A stretch of DNA of 31,084 bases. Source: a virus. Under the pieces are notes generated by a model. It saw only the letters and a list, made by a program, of their open reading frames with translations. It had not been told where the DNA came from and ran no database searches. A program made the position numbers and the translations under genes. The stretch covers positions 1 through 31,084 of IMG/VR virus record IMGVR_UViG_3300007735_000601; one strand, written 5' to 3'. Shown here piece after piece: positions 19,524 through 27,488 of this stretch (its first letter is position 1; each line of letters begins with the position of its first letter).

Positions 19524-20632
19524 TGTGCCTCCCTCGCCGCTCGCTCCTCGCGCTCGATCTCGGCCTGTATCTCGCTCGCGATGTCCTGGTATCCGTCGAC
19601 GAGCTTCGGCTGCAGGCTGCATCGGCAGTTGGGATGCAGCGGCGGTCCGTCGATGTTCTCGTAGTCGAGCTCGAGCTCGCCTCCATCGGCTCCCGTGAGG
19701 ACCGATCCGCGCGTCAGGAACGCCTGGTCGATGCCGACCGCGTTCTTCTCGAACTGGTCCGCCATCGCCTGGCAGAACTCGCACGGGTCTGGAGCGAGCA
19801 GCCATGTCTTCCCCTCGACGATGCCGCTCGACCTCCAAGCCTCGACCTCGGCGCTCCGCATGGCGCGCTGCGCCTCGGTGCGCGCGATCGTCACAGCTCG
19901 GTTCCGCGTGGCGCGGTCATCGTCGCCGGCGCGTCCGGCCCACTCCTGCACGCCGTCCGCGAGCTCGTCGATCGTCGCTCCTGCCTGCAGTCCATCGCCG
20001 AGCAGAGCAGAGACGCGGACGGCGGTGTACCGGTTGACCGATGCAGCTGCGCGGCGCGCGAGGCGCGTCGACTCTGCCTCGACGTATGCGTCGAGCTCTG
20101 GCGTCGGCGGCGCGAACTCAGGAGCGAGCGCGGCGACCTCCTGCACCGTTCGATTTCCGACGATCAATCCCTCTCGGATGGCCGACTGCAAGTACGGACG
20201 CATCGCGTCCACGATCTCGCGGTTCCACTTCGCGCTCATCAGCAGGGTCTCGACCTTGACGGTCATCTCCTGCGTCGGAGCCGTCGACTCGCGTATCGCC
20301 TTGATCGCCTCGCGGATCTGCCGCTGTAGAACCTTGTCGACGGCAGACGCGATGCGGCTTTCATCCTCGCTCGCGTCACCTACGGCCTTCGTGACGACGT
20401 GATCCGACCAGAGGCGCTTCACGGAGACCTTCTTGCAGCCACCAGAGCATCCGCATCCGCAGCCCCCTGCGGACTTGGTCGCCGATTCAGCCATCGAGAC
20501 AGCCTCGTCGAGCTCGCCGAGCGCAGCCTCGATGTCGTCGATCTCGCCGGTGTCGTCCGCGACCTCGTCCGTGATCGCATCGACCTCGTCGAGAGCATCC
20601 TCGAGCGCCTTGAGCATCTCTTCTTCGGTCAT
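19520..20632 (-). CDS. MuF-type minor head protein
   Basis: 370 residues from ATG 20632-20630. The acidic N-terminus (EEMLKALEDALDEVDAITDE) is followed by a cysteine cluster GGCGCGCSGGCKKVSVKRL near residues 56-72. The MuF domain is at the C-terminus: TIARTEAQRAMRSAEVEAWR, GKTWLLAPDPCEFCQAMADQ and GPPLHPNCRCSL, with the conserved HPNCRC cysteines. MuF proteins sit at the portal and are often ejected or carry toxin domains; none is seen here. It overlaps the portal stop by 4 bases. Confidence 0.85.
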   Translation of the reverse strand: MTEEEMLKALEDALDEVDAITDEVADDTGEIDDIEAALGELDEAVSMAESATKSAGGCGCGCSGGCKKVSVKRLWSDHVVTKAVGDASEDESRIASAVDKVLQRQIREAIKAIRESTAPTQEMTVKVETLLMSAKWNREIVDAMRPYLQSAIREGLIVGNRTVQEVAALAPEFAPPTPELDAYVEAESTRLARRAAASVNRYTAVRVSALLGDGLQAGATIDELADGVQEWAGRAGDDDRATRNRAVTIARTEAQRAMRSAEVEAWRSSGIVEGKTWLLAPDPCEFCQAMADQFEKNAVGIDQAFLTRGSVLTGADGGELELDYENIDGPPLHPNCRCSLQPKLVDGYQDIASEIQAEIEREERAAREAQ

Positions 20633-23151
20633 GCCGGCTCCCTCCCGAACTTGGCCTTGAACTCGGCGCGCAGCCTCTCGACCCTCGCCTTCGACTCAGC
20701 GAGCTTCTGCTCCCGCGCCGCGAGCCGCGTCTTTGCCGCGTCAAGCTTGCTTCCCGCGGCATCGGCAGCACGCGCGACGCTCGCCTCCTTTGGCTTCTCA
20801 GATCCGAAGATCCGCGCCATCGCCGCCTGCACCTTGCTCTCGATCTGCTCCTTCGTCGCCTTCGGGACCGATGGAGACGACCGCGTCGCCTCGAATGCAG
20901 CCTGAGCCGCGCGCAGCTTCGTGGCGGTCTGCTTGAGCTTCTCGACCTTGCGGTCGAGCTTCGCGACCTCGCGCTTCGCCTCCGCAGGAGTCCCTTCGAT
21001 GCGGTCGCGCAGGCGCTGGCGCGGCTTGCTGGATCGCGGCTTGGATTCCTTCGGCTTGTCCGATCCGCTGCCTCCGCCTCCGCCGCCACCAATAGATCCG
21101 CAGGTGTTGCCTTCCTCGAATCCCTCGGGACCGACTCCGCAATCCTTCACCTCGATGCAGCCGCAGTCCTTGCGGACGCGGCGCGATCCGACGCGCTTCT
21201 CGCGCTCTCGGTCGAACTGCTCGACCTTGCGCCTGGCCCAGGCCCAGCCGTCGTCGCCTCCCCAGCCGTTCCAGGCTTGCCACCCCTTGCCTTGGTCATC
21301 CCAGGTCTCTCCCTGCTTGTCGGACTGGTGGCGCTCGAAGTAGGCCAGCATCCGGCGGATCGTGTCCTCGGAGAGCGCGACGCGGTTCTGCAGGTCTCGC
21401 GCGCGCGCGAGTCCGACTGCTGTCATCCCGCGCTGCGACTCAGGCTTGCGAGCGCGGACCTCGAGCGCTCGGCGAGCATTGTCGGCGACCGTCTGCGGAG
21501 GACGGGTGTCGATGTCGGAGATCGCCTTCACGGACGGCGACGCATCCTGCTCGAGCTCCTTGCGCTCGAGCTCGGCGACTGCGTCCTCGAGCGACTTGCC
21601 TGAGCACATCGAGTAGGCGATCGCGACCGCCTGGTCCTGCGGATAGCCTTCGTCGATCAGCTTCGGGATCTTCTCGGATACGCAGTCGGAGAGCGCGTCC
21701 TTCGCGTTCGGCTCCTGCGCCTCGACGTCGATCCCCCAGGCGTGCGCGGCATCCTGCGCAGGCTGCTCAGGCTTCGCAGGATCAGCAGAGGCGAGTCCGA
21801 ACGGAGAAGGCGCGGCGGGAGGCATCGCGGCAGCGCCTCCGAGCGGCTGACCGTTGAAGAGCAGCCTGTCGGCGAACTCGTCCTCGATCGGCTCGCGTCC
21901 CTCTTCCTTTCGCGCCTCGTTCACCGTGCGCCATCCGCCGGCGACGGCGGTGCGACGCTCCTCCATCTCAAAGCGCTTGTCCTCCTGCACGGGGTTGTCG
22001 TAGGCGAGGAAGGCGTCGTCCTCCAGACCGAACATCGGCAGGAGGCTCTGGTTCAGAACCTCCTCGTCCATGCGGAGCATGGGGAGGATCGTCATCTCGC
22101 GCCACTGCGCGTATCCGGTCTGCGCGCTCGCGAGGTTCGGATCGTTCGCCTTCAGCATCGACACAGGAACACCGAACACCGCGGCGATCTCCTCGACGAT
22201 CTCGTCGCGTCCGCTCAGATCCTTCGGCGGGAACGAGAGAGGCTTGATGTCGATGTCCGCGCTGGCGGTCAGGAAGCGACCGTTGCGGCTCTTGCCTCGG
22301 AGCTTCTCCTCGACCTCGGCGGTGAGCCGCGCGATCTCCTCCGGTCCCGCGTCGCTCTTCACGGTCATCAGGTAGTCGGGTCGTCCTCGGTTCTCGAAGA
22401 ACGCGAGGTCCATCTCATGGACGGCGGCGTTCATCATCGCCGCTCCCCACGCAGCCTCCACCTTTCCGAGACCGTAGTAGAGGTTGCCGGGATTCGGACG
22501 CTTGAAGTGCAGCACCTCGTCAGGGGAGAAGCTCTTGCGCGAATCGCTCTTCACGCCGTAGCGGTATGCCTCGATGAACTGGGTCTCGCCAGGAACGATC
22601 TCGACGTACTGCGGAGGCATCGGATAGAGCTCGACGGGAATGCCGAGCGCCGAGTCCTTCACGACGTTGAGGTAGGCGTTCCCGCAGAGCTCGGTGTAGA
22701 GCACGCGGAGCACGGTCGCGTCGTAGCCGTTCTGGTACGGGTTGACCTTCGCGAGCAGCTTCGTCACGGGATGCATCTCCGTGACCTCCTCGAAGCCCTC
22801 GCCGTACTCGGCCGCCTTGCGCATCGCGAACCGCGACGGACGCTGCTCGAGGTCGCCGGCGAGATACGCCTTCGTCCTGCGCGACGGAGCGCGCGTCGAC
22901 CAGAGCGACTTGAGCGTCGGGTTCGACCTGACGTACAGGCGCAGCGGCACGCTCGCGACGGCGATCGCGTTGATCGACGCGGCGGCATAGATCCACGAAC
23001 GGTAGTAGGCGACGGCGTTTCGCGGGTCGAAGTCTGGACGCCTGGAGTCGCCACCCTGCGTCACGGTGGTCGTCGCCTGCATCCACTTGGATGAGCCAGT
23101 TGACTGCTTCTCGGCTTTGAACGCGGCCTTGAGTCTCTGCAACAGGTTCAT
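20629..23151 (-). CDS. Portal protein fused to several extra domains (840 aa)
   Basis: Residues 1-435 are an HK97-family portal: AVAYYRSWIYAAASINAIAV, GNAYLNVVKD, GNLYYGLGKVEAAW, FFENRGRPDYLM, AAVFGVPVSMLKA and MTILPMLRMDEEVLNQSLLP. Beyond a proline and alanine linker come residues 485-516 (ALSDCVSEKIPKLIDEGYPQ...), a small helical motif seen in phage head proteins; residues 572-640 (RGMTAVGLARARDLQNR...GWQAWNGWGGDDGWAWARR), a tryptophan-rich module; a CGC...EGFEEGNTC cysteine motif (663-684); a glycine run; and a basic coiled coil (about 705-840). Usual portals are 400-500 residues. It forms the DNA entry ring; the extensions may replace a scaffold or an ejected protein. Confidence 0.88.
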   Translation of the reverse strand: MNLLQRLKAAFKAEKQSTGSSKWMQATTTVTQGGDSRRPDFDPRNAVAYYRSWIYAAASINAIAVASVPLRLYVRSNPTLKSLWSTRAPSRRTKAYLAGDLEQRPSRFAMRKAAEYGEGFEEVTEMHPVTKLLAKVNPYQNGYDATVLRVLYTELCGNAYLNVVKDSALGIPVELYPMPPQYVEIVPGETQFIEAYRYGVKSDSRKSFSPDEVLHFKRPNPGNLYYGLGKVEAAWGAAMMNAAVHEMDLAFFENRGRPDYLMTVKSDAGPEEIARLTAEVEEKLRGKSRNGRFLTASADIDIKPLSFPPKDLSGRDEIVEEIAAVFGVPVSMLKANDPNLASAQTGYAQWREMTILPMLRMDEEVLNQSLLPMFGLEDDAFLAYDNPVQEDKRFEMEERRTAVAGGWRTVNEARKEEGREPIEDEFADRLLFNGQPLGGAAAMPPAAPSPFGLASADPAKPEQPAQDAAHAWGIDVEAQEPNAKDALSDCVSEKIPKLIDEGYPQDQAVAIAYSMCSGKSLEDAVAELERKELEQDASPSVKAISDIDTRPPQTVADNARRALEVRARKPESQRGMTAVGLARARDLQNRVALSEDTIRRMLAYFERHQSDKQGETWDDQGKGWQAWNGWGGDDGWAWARRKVEQFDREREKRVGSRRVRKDCGCIEVKDCGVGPEGFEEGNTCGSIGGGGGGGSGSDKPKESKPRSSKPRQRLRDRIEGTPAEAKREVAKLDRKVEKLKQTATKLRAAQAAFEATRSSPSVPKATKEQIESKVQAAMARIFGSEKPKEASVARAADAAGSKLDAAKTRLAAREQKLAESKARVERLRAEFKAKFGREPA

Positions 23152-24332
23152 CAGATGACCTTCATGAGCAATGGCTTCCGCTCCCTGCGTGCCATGACCG
23201 CAAGCGCGAGCGCGCAGACGCCGTCGTCGTGGCCGACGGTCGCCTCGTAGGAGACGGCTCCTCTTCCCGAGTATCGGAATCCAAAGGCGTCGAGTTCAGA
23301 GCGGAGCCATCCATCGGGAAAGCGCACCTCGCCGGACTGGACGGCGATCTGGAGTCCCTCCATCAGCTGCTGCTTCGACTGCGAGGTGAACTTGAACCCG
23401 TTCAGCTTGCGGCAGGTCTTCCGCAGATCCTCGACGATCGGGTCGCCGACTCCCGTCGAGTCCGCGAGCGCTCGCTTCTCGCCGACCATGCGCGCGAGCT
23501 TCTCGCGCGTGACCGTCCACGAAGCCTGCCAGCGCTCGAGCCGGCAGACGGCTCCGTCCCTGTCGAGCGCGATCGCGACCGTCCAGTCCTGGCTCTTCGC
23601 GAGGTCGATACCCCAGACGTCAGGCTCGGCGACCGACATCGGTCCGACGCAGCCGGCAATCGCGTCGAGTCCGAACGGGTTGCCGCCGTCGTCGGCGGGG
23701 ACTCCCTCGAACTCCTGCGCGAAGATCTGCGCGGGGAGCATCTTGCGCGCCATCTCGACCTCTGCGGGATCGAGGAGCGGATTGTCCTTGCTCGCGATGC
23801 GGAACGCGCGCCAGTCGCCTGTCGTGTCCGACTGAGCCTGGCAGAAGAGGCGGTGGAAGTCTCCTGTCCCCTTCGGCGTGCCGAGGAAGAGCGCGCCTCC
23901 CTTCCTGTCGGTGAGCGTCGGGTAGATCGCCGCACGCCATGCCTCGAGCAGCCCAGGCGCGAATCCCGCCTCGTCGATCGTCACGCGCGAGTAGGAGCGT
24001 CCGCGTCCAGCGTCGCCATCCTCGAGCGTCCAGAAGTCGATCGTGCCGCCTGTCAGGAGCTCCATGCGCTTCTCTATGCGGTCGATCCTGCGGACGACAG
24101 GCTTGAGCATCCGCTCGAGCTCGCGCATCGGGTCGGCGAGATACTTGTAGCTCGGCGCGAACCACCCGTGCGGCCTGCCGTTCATCGCGTCCTCGGCGGC
24201 GAGCTGGATGCCGAAGAACGTCTTTCCCCATCGCCGTCCGATCTCGAGCACGTTGAACCGAGCAAGCCGCGAGAACACGTCGCGCTGCGATGGGTGGAGC
24301 ACGGACTCTATGGTCCGCATCCTCACCTTCAC
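23151..24332 (-). CDS. terL: Terminase large subunit
   Basis: 393 residues from ATG 24332-24330. ATPase: Walker A GRRWGKT (32-38), Walker B RVTIDEAGF with D120 and E121, and coupling motif GTPKGTGDF (151-159). Nuclease: WGIDLAKSQDWTV (D243), ADSTGVGDPIVEDL (D291) and GHDDGVCALALA (D369/D370), the three acidic sites of the RNase H-like fold. It pumps and cuts DNA at the portal. It overlaps TerS by 4 bases and meets the portal start by one base. The packaging type cannot be told without a tree. Confidence 0.95.
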   Translation of the reverse strand: MKVRMRTIESVLHPSQRDVFSRLARFNVLEIGRRWGKTFFGIQLAAEDAMNGRPHGWFAPSYKYLADPMRELERMLKPVVRRIDRIEKRMELLTGGTIDFWTLEDGDAGRGRSYSRVTIDEAGFAPGLLEAWRAAIYPTLTDRKGGALFLGTPKGTGDFHRLFCQAQSDTTGDWRAFRIASKDNPLLDPAEVEMARKMLPAQIFAQEFEGVPADDGGNPFGLDAIAGCVGPMSVAEPDVWGIDLAKSQDWTVAIALDRDGAVCRLERWQASWTVTREKLARMVGEKRALADSTGVGDPIVEDLRKTCRKLNGFKFTSQSKQQLMEGLQIAVQSGEVRFPDGWLRSELDAFGFRYSGRGAVSYEATVGHDDGVCALALAVMARRERKPLLMKVI

Positions 24333-24679
24333 TCAAGCGCCTTCGGCGCGATGCGCTCGATCTCGATGACCTCGGACCGGAGCGTCTCCTCGACGCGGTC
24401 CTTCTGTCCGAGCACCTGCTTGCCGAGCCAGATCATCATCGTGACGTTGCCGTCCTTCGCCTTCTGCCACTGCAGCCGGCGCAGGCTCGTCCTCATCCTC
24501 GCCGCTCCTCGGTCGTATGCCTCGCGTATGTCCTCGCGCGTCTGGAGCAGGCGCACGGAGCATCCGACGAGGTGCGAGATCTCCTCCTGCGTGCAGCCGA
24601 TCGCAGCCGCTGCCTCGACGGTCTTCAGGTCGACTTCCTTCTTCGGCGGCCTACCGCGCGGCACCCGTTCTGTCTTCAT
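24329..24679 (-). CDS. terS: Terminase small subunit
   Basis: 116 residues from ATG 24679-24677, chosen because it meets the methyltransferase stop as ATGA. N-terminal RGRPPKKEVDLKTVEAAAAI and GCTQEEISHLVGCSVRLLQ form the DNA-recognition helix-turn-helix typical of TerS; the later part (LRRLQWQKAKDGNVTMMIWL, then GKQVLGQKDRVEE) is the oligomerisation region. Position directly before TerL supports the call. Confidence 0.85.
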   Translation of the reverse strand: MKTERVPRGRPPKKEVDLKTVEAAAAIGCTQEEISHLVGCSVRLLQTREDIREAYDRGAARMRTSLRRLQWQKAKDGNVTMMIWLGKQVLGQKDRVEETLRSEVIEIERIAPKALE

Positions 24680-25143
24680 GGCTTGAAGGCCTCGAGGTTC
24701 ATGCTGCACCAGTGCCGCGAGCAGTTCATGCCTTCCGATCCGACCTGCCTGATCCGCTCAAAGCCAGCAATGTCGAGCATCGCCTCGAGCTTGGCGACGG
24801 TGAAGAGCGCATGATGGAAGTCGTGCTCGTCGGTCTGTCCACCCATAAGGTACCGCTCCAGGTTCGGATCGGCGCTCCCTGAAAGCATCGCGGCCACGAC
24901 TCGCGCGAAGTCAGGCACCGCGACGAACAGACGTCCTCCAGGCTTGAGGACTCTGAACCATTCCTGCAGCGCAGGCATCGTTCGCTGCATCGGAAGATGC
25001 TCGAGGACGTGCGACGCTCTGATCTCCGAGATCGTTTCGGTCTCGACAGACGCAAGATCGTCTGCATGGTTCCCATCCTTGATATCCCATGCCGTCCATC
25101 CATCCTCTGCAGTCGATCCAGCTCCGATGTCGAGCTTGTCCAT
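24676..25143 (-). CDS. Class I SAM-dependent methyltransferase (small, type-11-like)
   Basis: 155 residues from ATG 25143-25141. It starts with the SAM loop KLDIGAGSTAEDGWTAWD, then ASHVLEHLPMQRTMPALQEW, KPGGRLFVAVPDF and LFTVAKLEAMLDIAGFERI, as in UbiE/Methyltransf_11 proteins. The N-terminus is short, lacking the first helices. The target is unknown; phage copies commonly act on sugars of fibres or host glycans. It lies between the glycine-rich adhesin and TerS. The glycosyltransferase at 15745-16860 carries a decayed copy of this domain. Confidence 0.85.
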   Translation of the reverse strand: MDKLDIGAGSTAEDGWTAWDIKDGNHADDLASVETETISEIRASHVLEHLPMQRTMPALQEWFRVLKPGGRLFVAVPDFARVVAAMLSGSADPNLERYLMGGQTDEHDFHHALFTVAKLEAMLDIAGFERIRQVGSEGMNCSRHWCSMNLEAFKP

Positions 25144-25164
25144 CCATCCTCCTTGCTGATCCTC

Positions 25165-25974
25165 TTATCCAAAGCACAACGTGCGCACGCGCACGAAGCC
25201 ATCGCCGCCAGCGCCACCCGCGCCGCCGACGGTCGTACCCTTGCCGCCGCCGCCGCCACCACCACCGCGGACCGCAGCGCCGCCAGCGCCGCCAGCGCCT
25301 GCGGTTCCTTCACCGCCGCCGCCGCCGCCGTGACCGAAGCCCGTGATCGTGTCGTAGCCGCCTGCGGTTCCAGCTCCACCCGTGGTTCCGCTCGCTCCGC
25401 CTGCGCCGCCGCCGCCGTTGTATGCAGATGAGTCGGCATCCCATCGGTTAGTCGATGCCAAGCCTCCAGCGCCGCCTGCTGCGGAACCGTTGTCTGCGTC
25501 TCCACCACCGCCGCCGCCAGCAGGACCGAACGCGGCTCCATGAGCGCCGTTGTAACCGCCGCTATTTCCCGCGCTTCCAAAGAGCAGATATTCTGCGCCA
25601 TTGAGTCCGTTGGTTTCGCTCGTCGCGCCACCGCCAGAGTGATTTCCCTGTGCGCCGCCGTAAGCGTATAGATGCGTTCCAAAACTGCTGTTGCTGTCAG
25701 AGGTTGTTCCGCAGGTTATCGACACGGTTGAGCCAAGCGCAGACGCAAGGAAGGTCTTTGCGGCAACCTTTCCTGCACGACCACCGCGTCCCGCACTCAA
25801 CAAATCGCCGTCGGTGCCGTTTTCACCCGCGCCGCACATCGTGACCTCGACCCACAGCGCATTCGCTGGCTTTGTCCATGTCCCCGACGCAGTGAAGTCC
25901 TGCGTGTCGACAGTTAAGGTGCCGCCACCACCGCCGCCTCCGCTTGTCGGAACTGGTATGACGCTGATTCCCAT
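25165..25974 (-). CDS. Glycine-rich adhesin / tail-tip protein
   Basis: 269 residues from ATG 25974-25972. After MGISVIPVPTSGGGGGGG comes a beta segment typical of glycine-rich phage proteins (DFTASGTWTKPANALWVEVT, then MCGAGENGTDG), and then about 190 residues with repeated runs of glycine and alanine. The end is GGDGFVRVRTLCFG. The pattern resembles adhesins with stacked polyglycine II helices, as in phage S16 gp38, which decide host range. Being between lysis genes and TerS instead of next to the tail is unusual but fits a separately exchanged host-range gene. Confidence 0.75.
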   Translation of the reverse strand: MGISVIPVPTSGGGGGGGTLTVDTQDFTASGTWTKPANALWVEVTMCGAGENGTDGDLLSAGRGGRAGKVAAKTFLASALGSTVSITCGTTSDSNSSFGTHLYAYGGAQGNHSGGGATSETNGLNGAEYLLFGSAGNSGGYNGAHGAAFGPAGGGGGGDADNGSAAGGAGGLASTNRWDADSSAYNGGGGAGGASGTTGGAGTAGGYDTITGFGHGGGGGGEGTAGAGGAGGAAVRGGGGGGGGKGTTVGGAGGAGGDGFVRVRTLCFG

Positions 25975-26307
25975 CTATCGCTCCTTCTCGTCCTCGACGA
26001 AGCTCGGATGAACAAGATACCACCCTTCAGGGAGATCGCACGCCGCCGTCTCGGTCCACTGGCCGTCCAGCATCACCAGCACGGTCCCGCGCGCCTTGCT
26101 CACCCTGACCGGGACTCCGTCCATCACGAAGACGGTCCTCACGCCGCACCCACTCGCGCACCCGACGGCCAGCGCGAAGAAGACGAGCGCGGTCCATCGC
26201 GAGATCGACCGACACGTTCGGACGGTCGAGACGCCTCTCGAGCCACGAGAACAGAGCCATCGCAAGCGATGCGACGATGCGATCGAGCATTCATGCGCTC
26301 CTTCCAT
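25975..26307 (-). CDS. Small lipoprotein (outer-spanin-like), start uncertain
   Basis: The frame ends at 25975-25977 with high GC in third codon positions. The conserved part is WTALVFFALAVGCASGCGVR, a signal segment with a lipobox (ASGC), followed by VFVMDGVPVRVSKARGTVLVML and PEGWYLVHPSF. This pattern occurs in phage lysis cassettes as small lipoproteins. No ATG, GTG or TTG lies just before the signal segment; the only start is ATG 26307, with GGAGG six bases upstream, which adds a 38-residue N-terminus. It is nested with the frame at 26027-26290, as Rz1 is with Rz. Confidence 0.55.
   Translation of the reverse strand: MEGAHECSIASSHRLRWLCSRGSRGVSTVRTCRSISRWTALVFFALAVGCASGCGVRTVFVMDGVPVRVSKARGTVLVMLDGQWTETAACDLPEGWYLVHPSFVEDEKER
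26027..26290 (-). CDS. Small protein nested out of frame with the lipoprotein
   Basis: 87 residues from ATG 26290-26288, with AAGGAG seven bases upstream and starting immediately after the previous stop. The N-terminus (MLDRIVASLAMALFSWLERR, then LDRPNVSVDLAMDRA) looks like a genuine amphipathic or membrane-edge helix; the C-terminal half (GRSPGQGEQGARDRAGD...) looks like a shadow of the lipoprotein frame. It may be real only in its first half, or act as the inner partner of the lipoprotein. Confidence 0.45.
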   Translation of the reverse strand: MLDRIVASLAMALFSWLERRLDRPNVSVDLAMDRARLLRAGRRVREWVRREDRLRDGRSPGQGEQGARDRAGDAGRPVDRDGGVRSP

Positions 26308-26533
26308 GAGATGCCTCCAGCTCCGCGATCCGCCTCTTGAGTCCGTCGATCTCGGCGGAAGCCTCCTCGAGCTCGCGCTTCACCTCGGTCCACAGCGAGA
26401 ACAGGGGAGCGCTGGCGAGCATCCGCATCCGCTCGGCTCGATCCTCGATCCCGATGAGAACCTGCGAATGGGTCGTCCCTGCTCTGAACCAGCGCTCCGC
26501 TGCGGAGTCCGAGGATGGCTGCTCATCGGTCAG
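26291..26533 (-). CDS. Coiled-coil protein with apparent CTG start
   Basis: 80 residues if read from CTG 26533-26531, which overlaps the holin-like stop as CTGA. The open frame has no ATG, GTG or TTG until ATG 26426-26424, yet the intervening sequence (TDEQPSSDSAAERWFRAGTT, HSQVLIGIEDRAERM) has normal coding character. The C-terminus is a coiled coil (FSLWTEVKRELEEASAEIDG, LKRRIAELEASHGRS). Function unknown; it lies in the lysis patch. If CTG is not used, the gene encodes about 45 residues from the internal ATG. Confidence 0.5.
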   Translation of the reverse strand: MTDEQPSSDSAAERWFRAGTTHSQVLIGIEDRAERMRMLASAPLFSLWTEVKRELEEASAEIDGLKRRIAELEASHGRSA

Positions 26534-26730
26534 GATGCACCAGCCTGCTCGGAGGTGACCTTGTCATCGCGAGCGAAGAATCCGATGCCGGCGACTCCGA
26601 GCGCAGCAAAGACAGCCTCGATGCTGAAGACGGTCTCTGGATTTGCGTCGAGCAGATACGAGACCTGCGTGGCGATGATGCCGAGAGCCGAGAGGATTCC
26701 GAACGCAGTTGTCTTCCATGATCCCTTCAT
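26530..26730 (-). CDS. Holin-like two-helix membrane protein
   Basis: 66 residues from ATG 26730-26728, preferred because GGAGG lies six bases upstream; ATG 26748 would overlap the previous gene and add six residues. Two hydrophobic segments (TTAFGILSALGIIATQVSYLL and EAVFAALGVAGIGFFARDD) flank a short acidic turn, ending DKVTSEQAGAS. The size and topology fit a class II holin, which would open the inner membrane at lysis. Neighbouring spanin-like genes support a lysis cassette. Confidence 0.65.
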   Translation of the reverse strand: MKGSWKTTAFGILSALGIIATQVSYLLDANPETVFSIEAVFAALGVAGIGFFARDDKVTSEQAGAS

Positions 26731-26744
26731 GCCTTGCCTCCGTT

Positions 26745-27488
26745 TCATCTTGCGATTGTGAGCTGTAGCCTCATGAAGTCGAGGATAGCCAGAGCAGCGG
26801 TTCCGCTGCCTCCAGTAGCCTTGTCCCTCATCTCAATTCCCCAGGCGAGCCTGTCTGTTCCGGTGTCCCAGCCTGGAGTCGCCGTTCGAACGAGATTTCC
26901 GTCGATGTAGAACCTGACTTCGGTTCCGGTCGAATTCGTCGCGATGCGCAGGGTGCGCAGAGCAGAGGTGCTGTATGAAGTATCTACCTCGCTCATGACA
27001 TTGTCGGATGCCATCGCTGCTATCCAGTTGCCTGCATCTCCTCGAGCGATGAACGCAGCTCCGTCCTGAATGATGATGGTCGAGCTCGCTCCGACATGCG
27101 AGATGAACATGCCTACCATCGTTCTCTGGAGCGTGGCAGCGGTCGTGATCCCGCATCGGCACTTGAAGTCATATGCGCCATCCGTGATCAGGCGAGCTCG
27201 ATCGACATTCGCTGTATCGGTCTGAGCAGCGTACACGCCGATTCGGCTCACATTCTGTCCAGACAGGCTGAGCGTGACCTTCCCGAAGGAGAGAGGCGTT
27301 GTATCGACTCCGAACGAGTATGTCGAGCCTCCAGGATTCCCAGTCGTTCCGGTGCAGCATGAGAACGGCGAGAAGTCCGCGACGAAATCCGAATACAGAT
27401 CGACGCTAGTGGATGGATCCCACGAGGCAGCAGTCGCGGTCGCGACCGTGACCGATACGCTCGATGGCGAGACCGTGATATCAGGCAT
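26745..27488 (-). CDS. Virion fibre protein with lectin-like domain
   Basis: 247 residues from ATG 27488-27486 (MPDITVSPSSVSVTVATATA). After a serine- and threonine-rich start, residues about 35-240 look like a concanavalin-type sandwich: TTPLSFGKVTLSLSGQN, YDFKCRCGITT, LRTLRIATNSTGTEVRFYID with GNLVRTATPG, and LAWGIEMRDKAT near the end. The FYIDGNLV pattern is typical of LamG-like domains that bind glycans. It probably takes part in adsorption. It overlaps the previous gene by 8 bases. Confidence 0.65.
   Translation of the reverse strand: MPDITVSPSSVSVTVATATAASWDPSTSVDLYSDFVADFSPFSCCTGTTGNPGGSTYSFGVDTTPLSFGKVTLSLSGQNVSRIGVYAAQTDTANVDRARLITDGAYDFKCRCGITTAATLQRTMVGMFISHVGASSTIIIQDGAAFIARGDAGNWIAAMASDNVMSEVDTSYSTSALRTLRIATNSTGTEVRFYIDGNLVRTATPGWDTGTDRLAWGIEMRDKATGGSGTAALAILDFMRLQLTIAR

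Noticed and set aside
21061-21090. Run of GGN codons in the portal gene as a tandem repeat
   Set aside because: It simply encodes a short glycine linker in the portal extension.
23229-24686. Open frame of 485 codons on the plus strand opposite terL
   Set aside because: It is antisense to intact TerL motifs and has arginine-rich, low-information sequence typical of shadows in GC-rich DNA.
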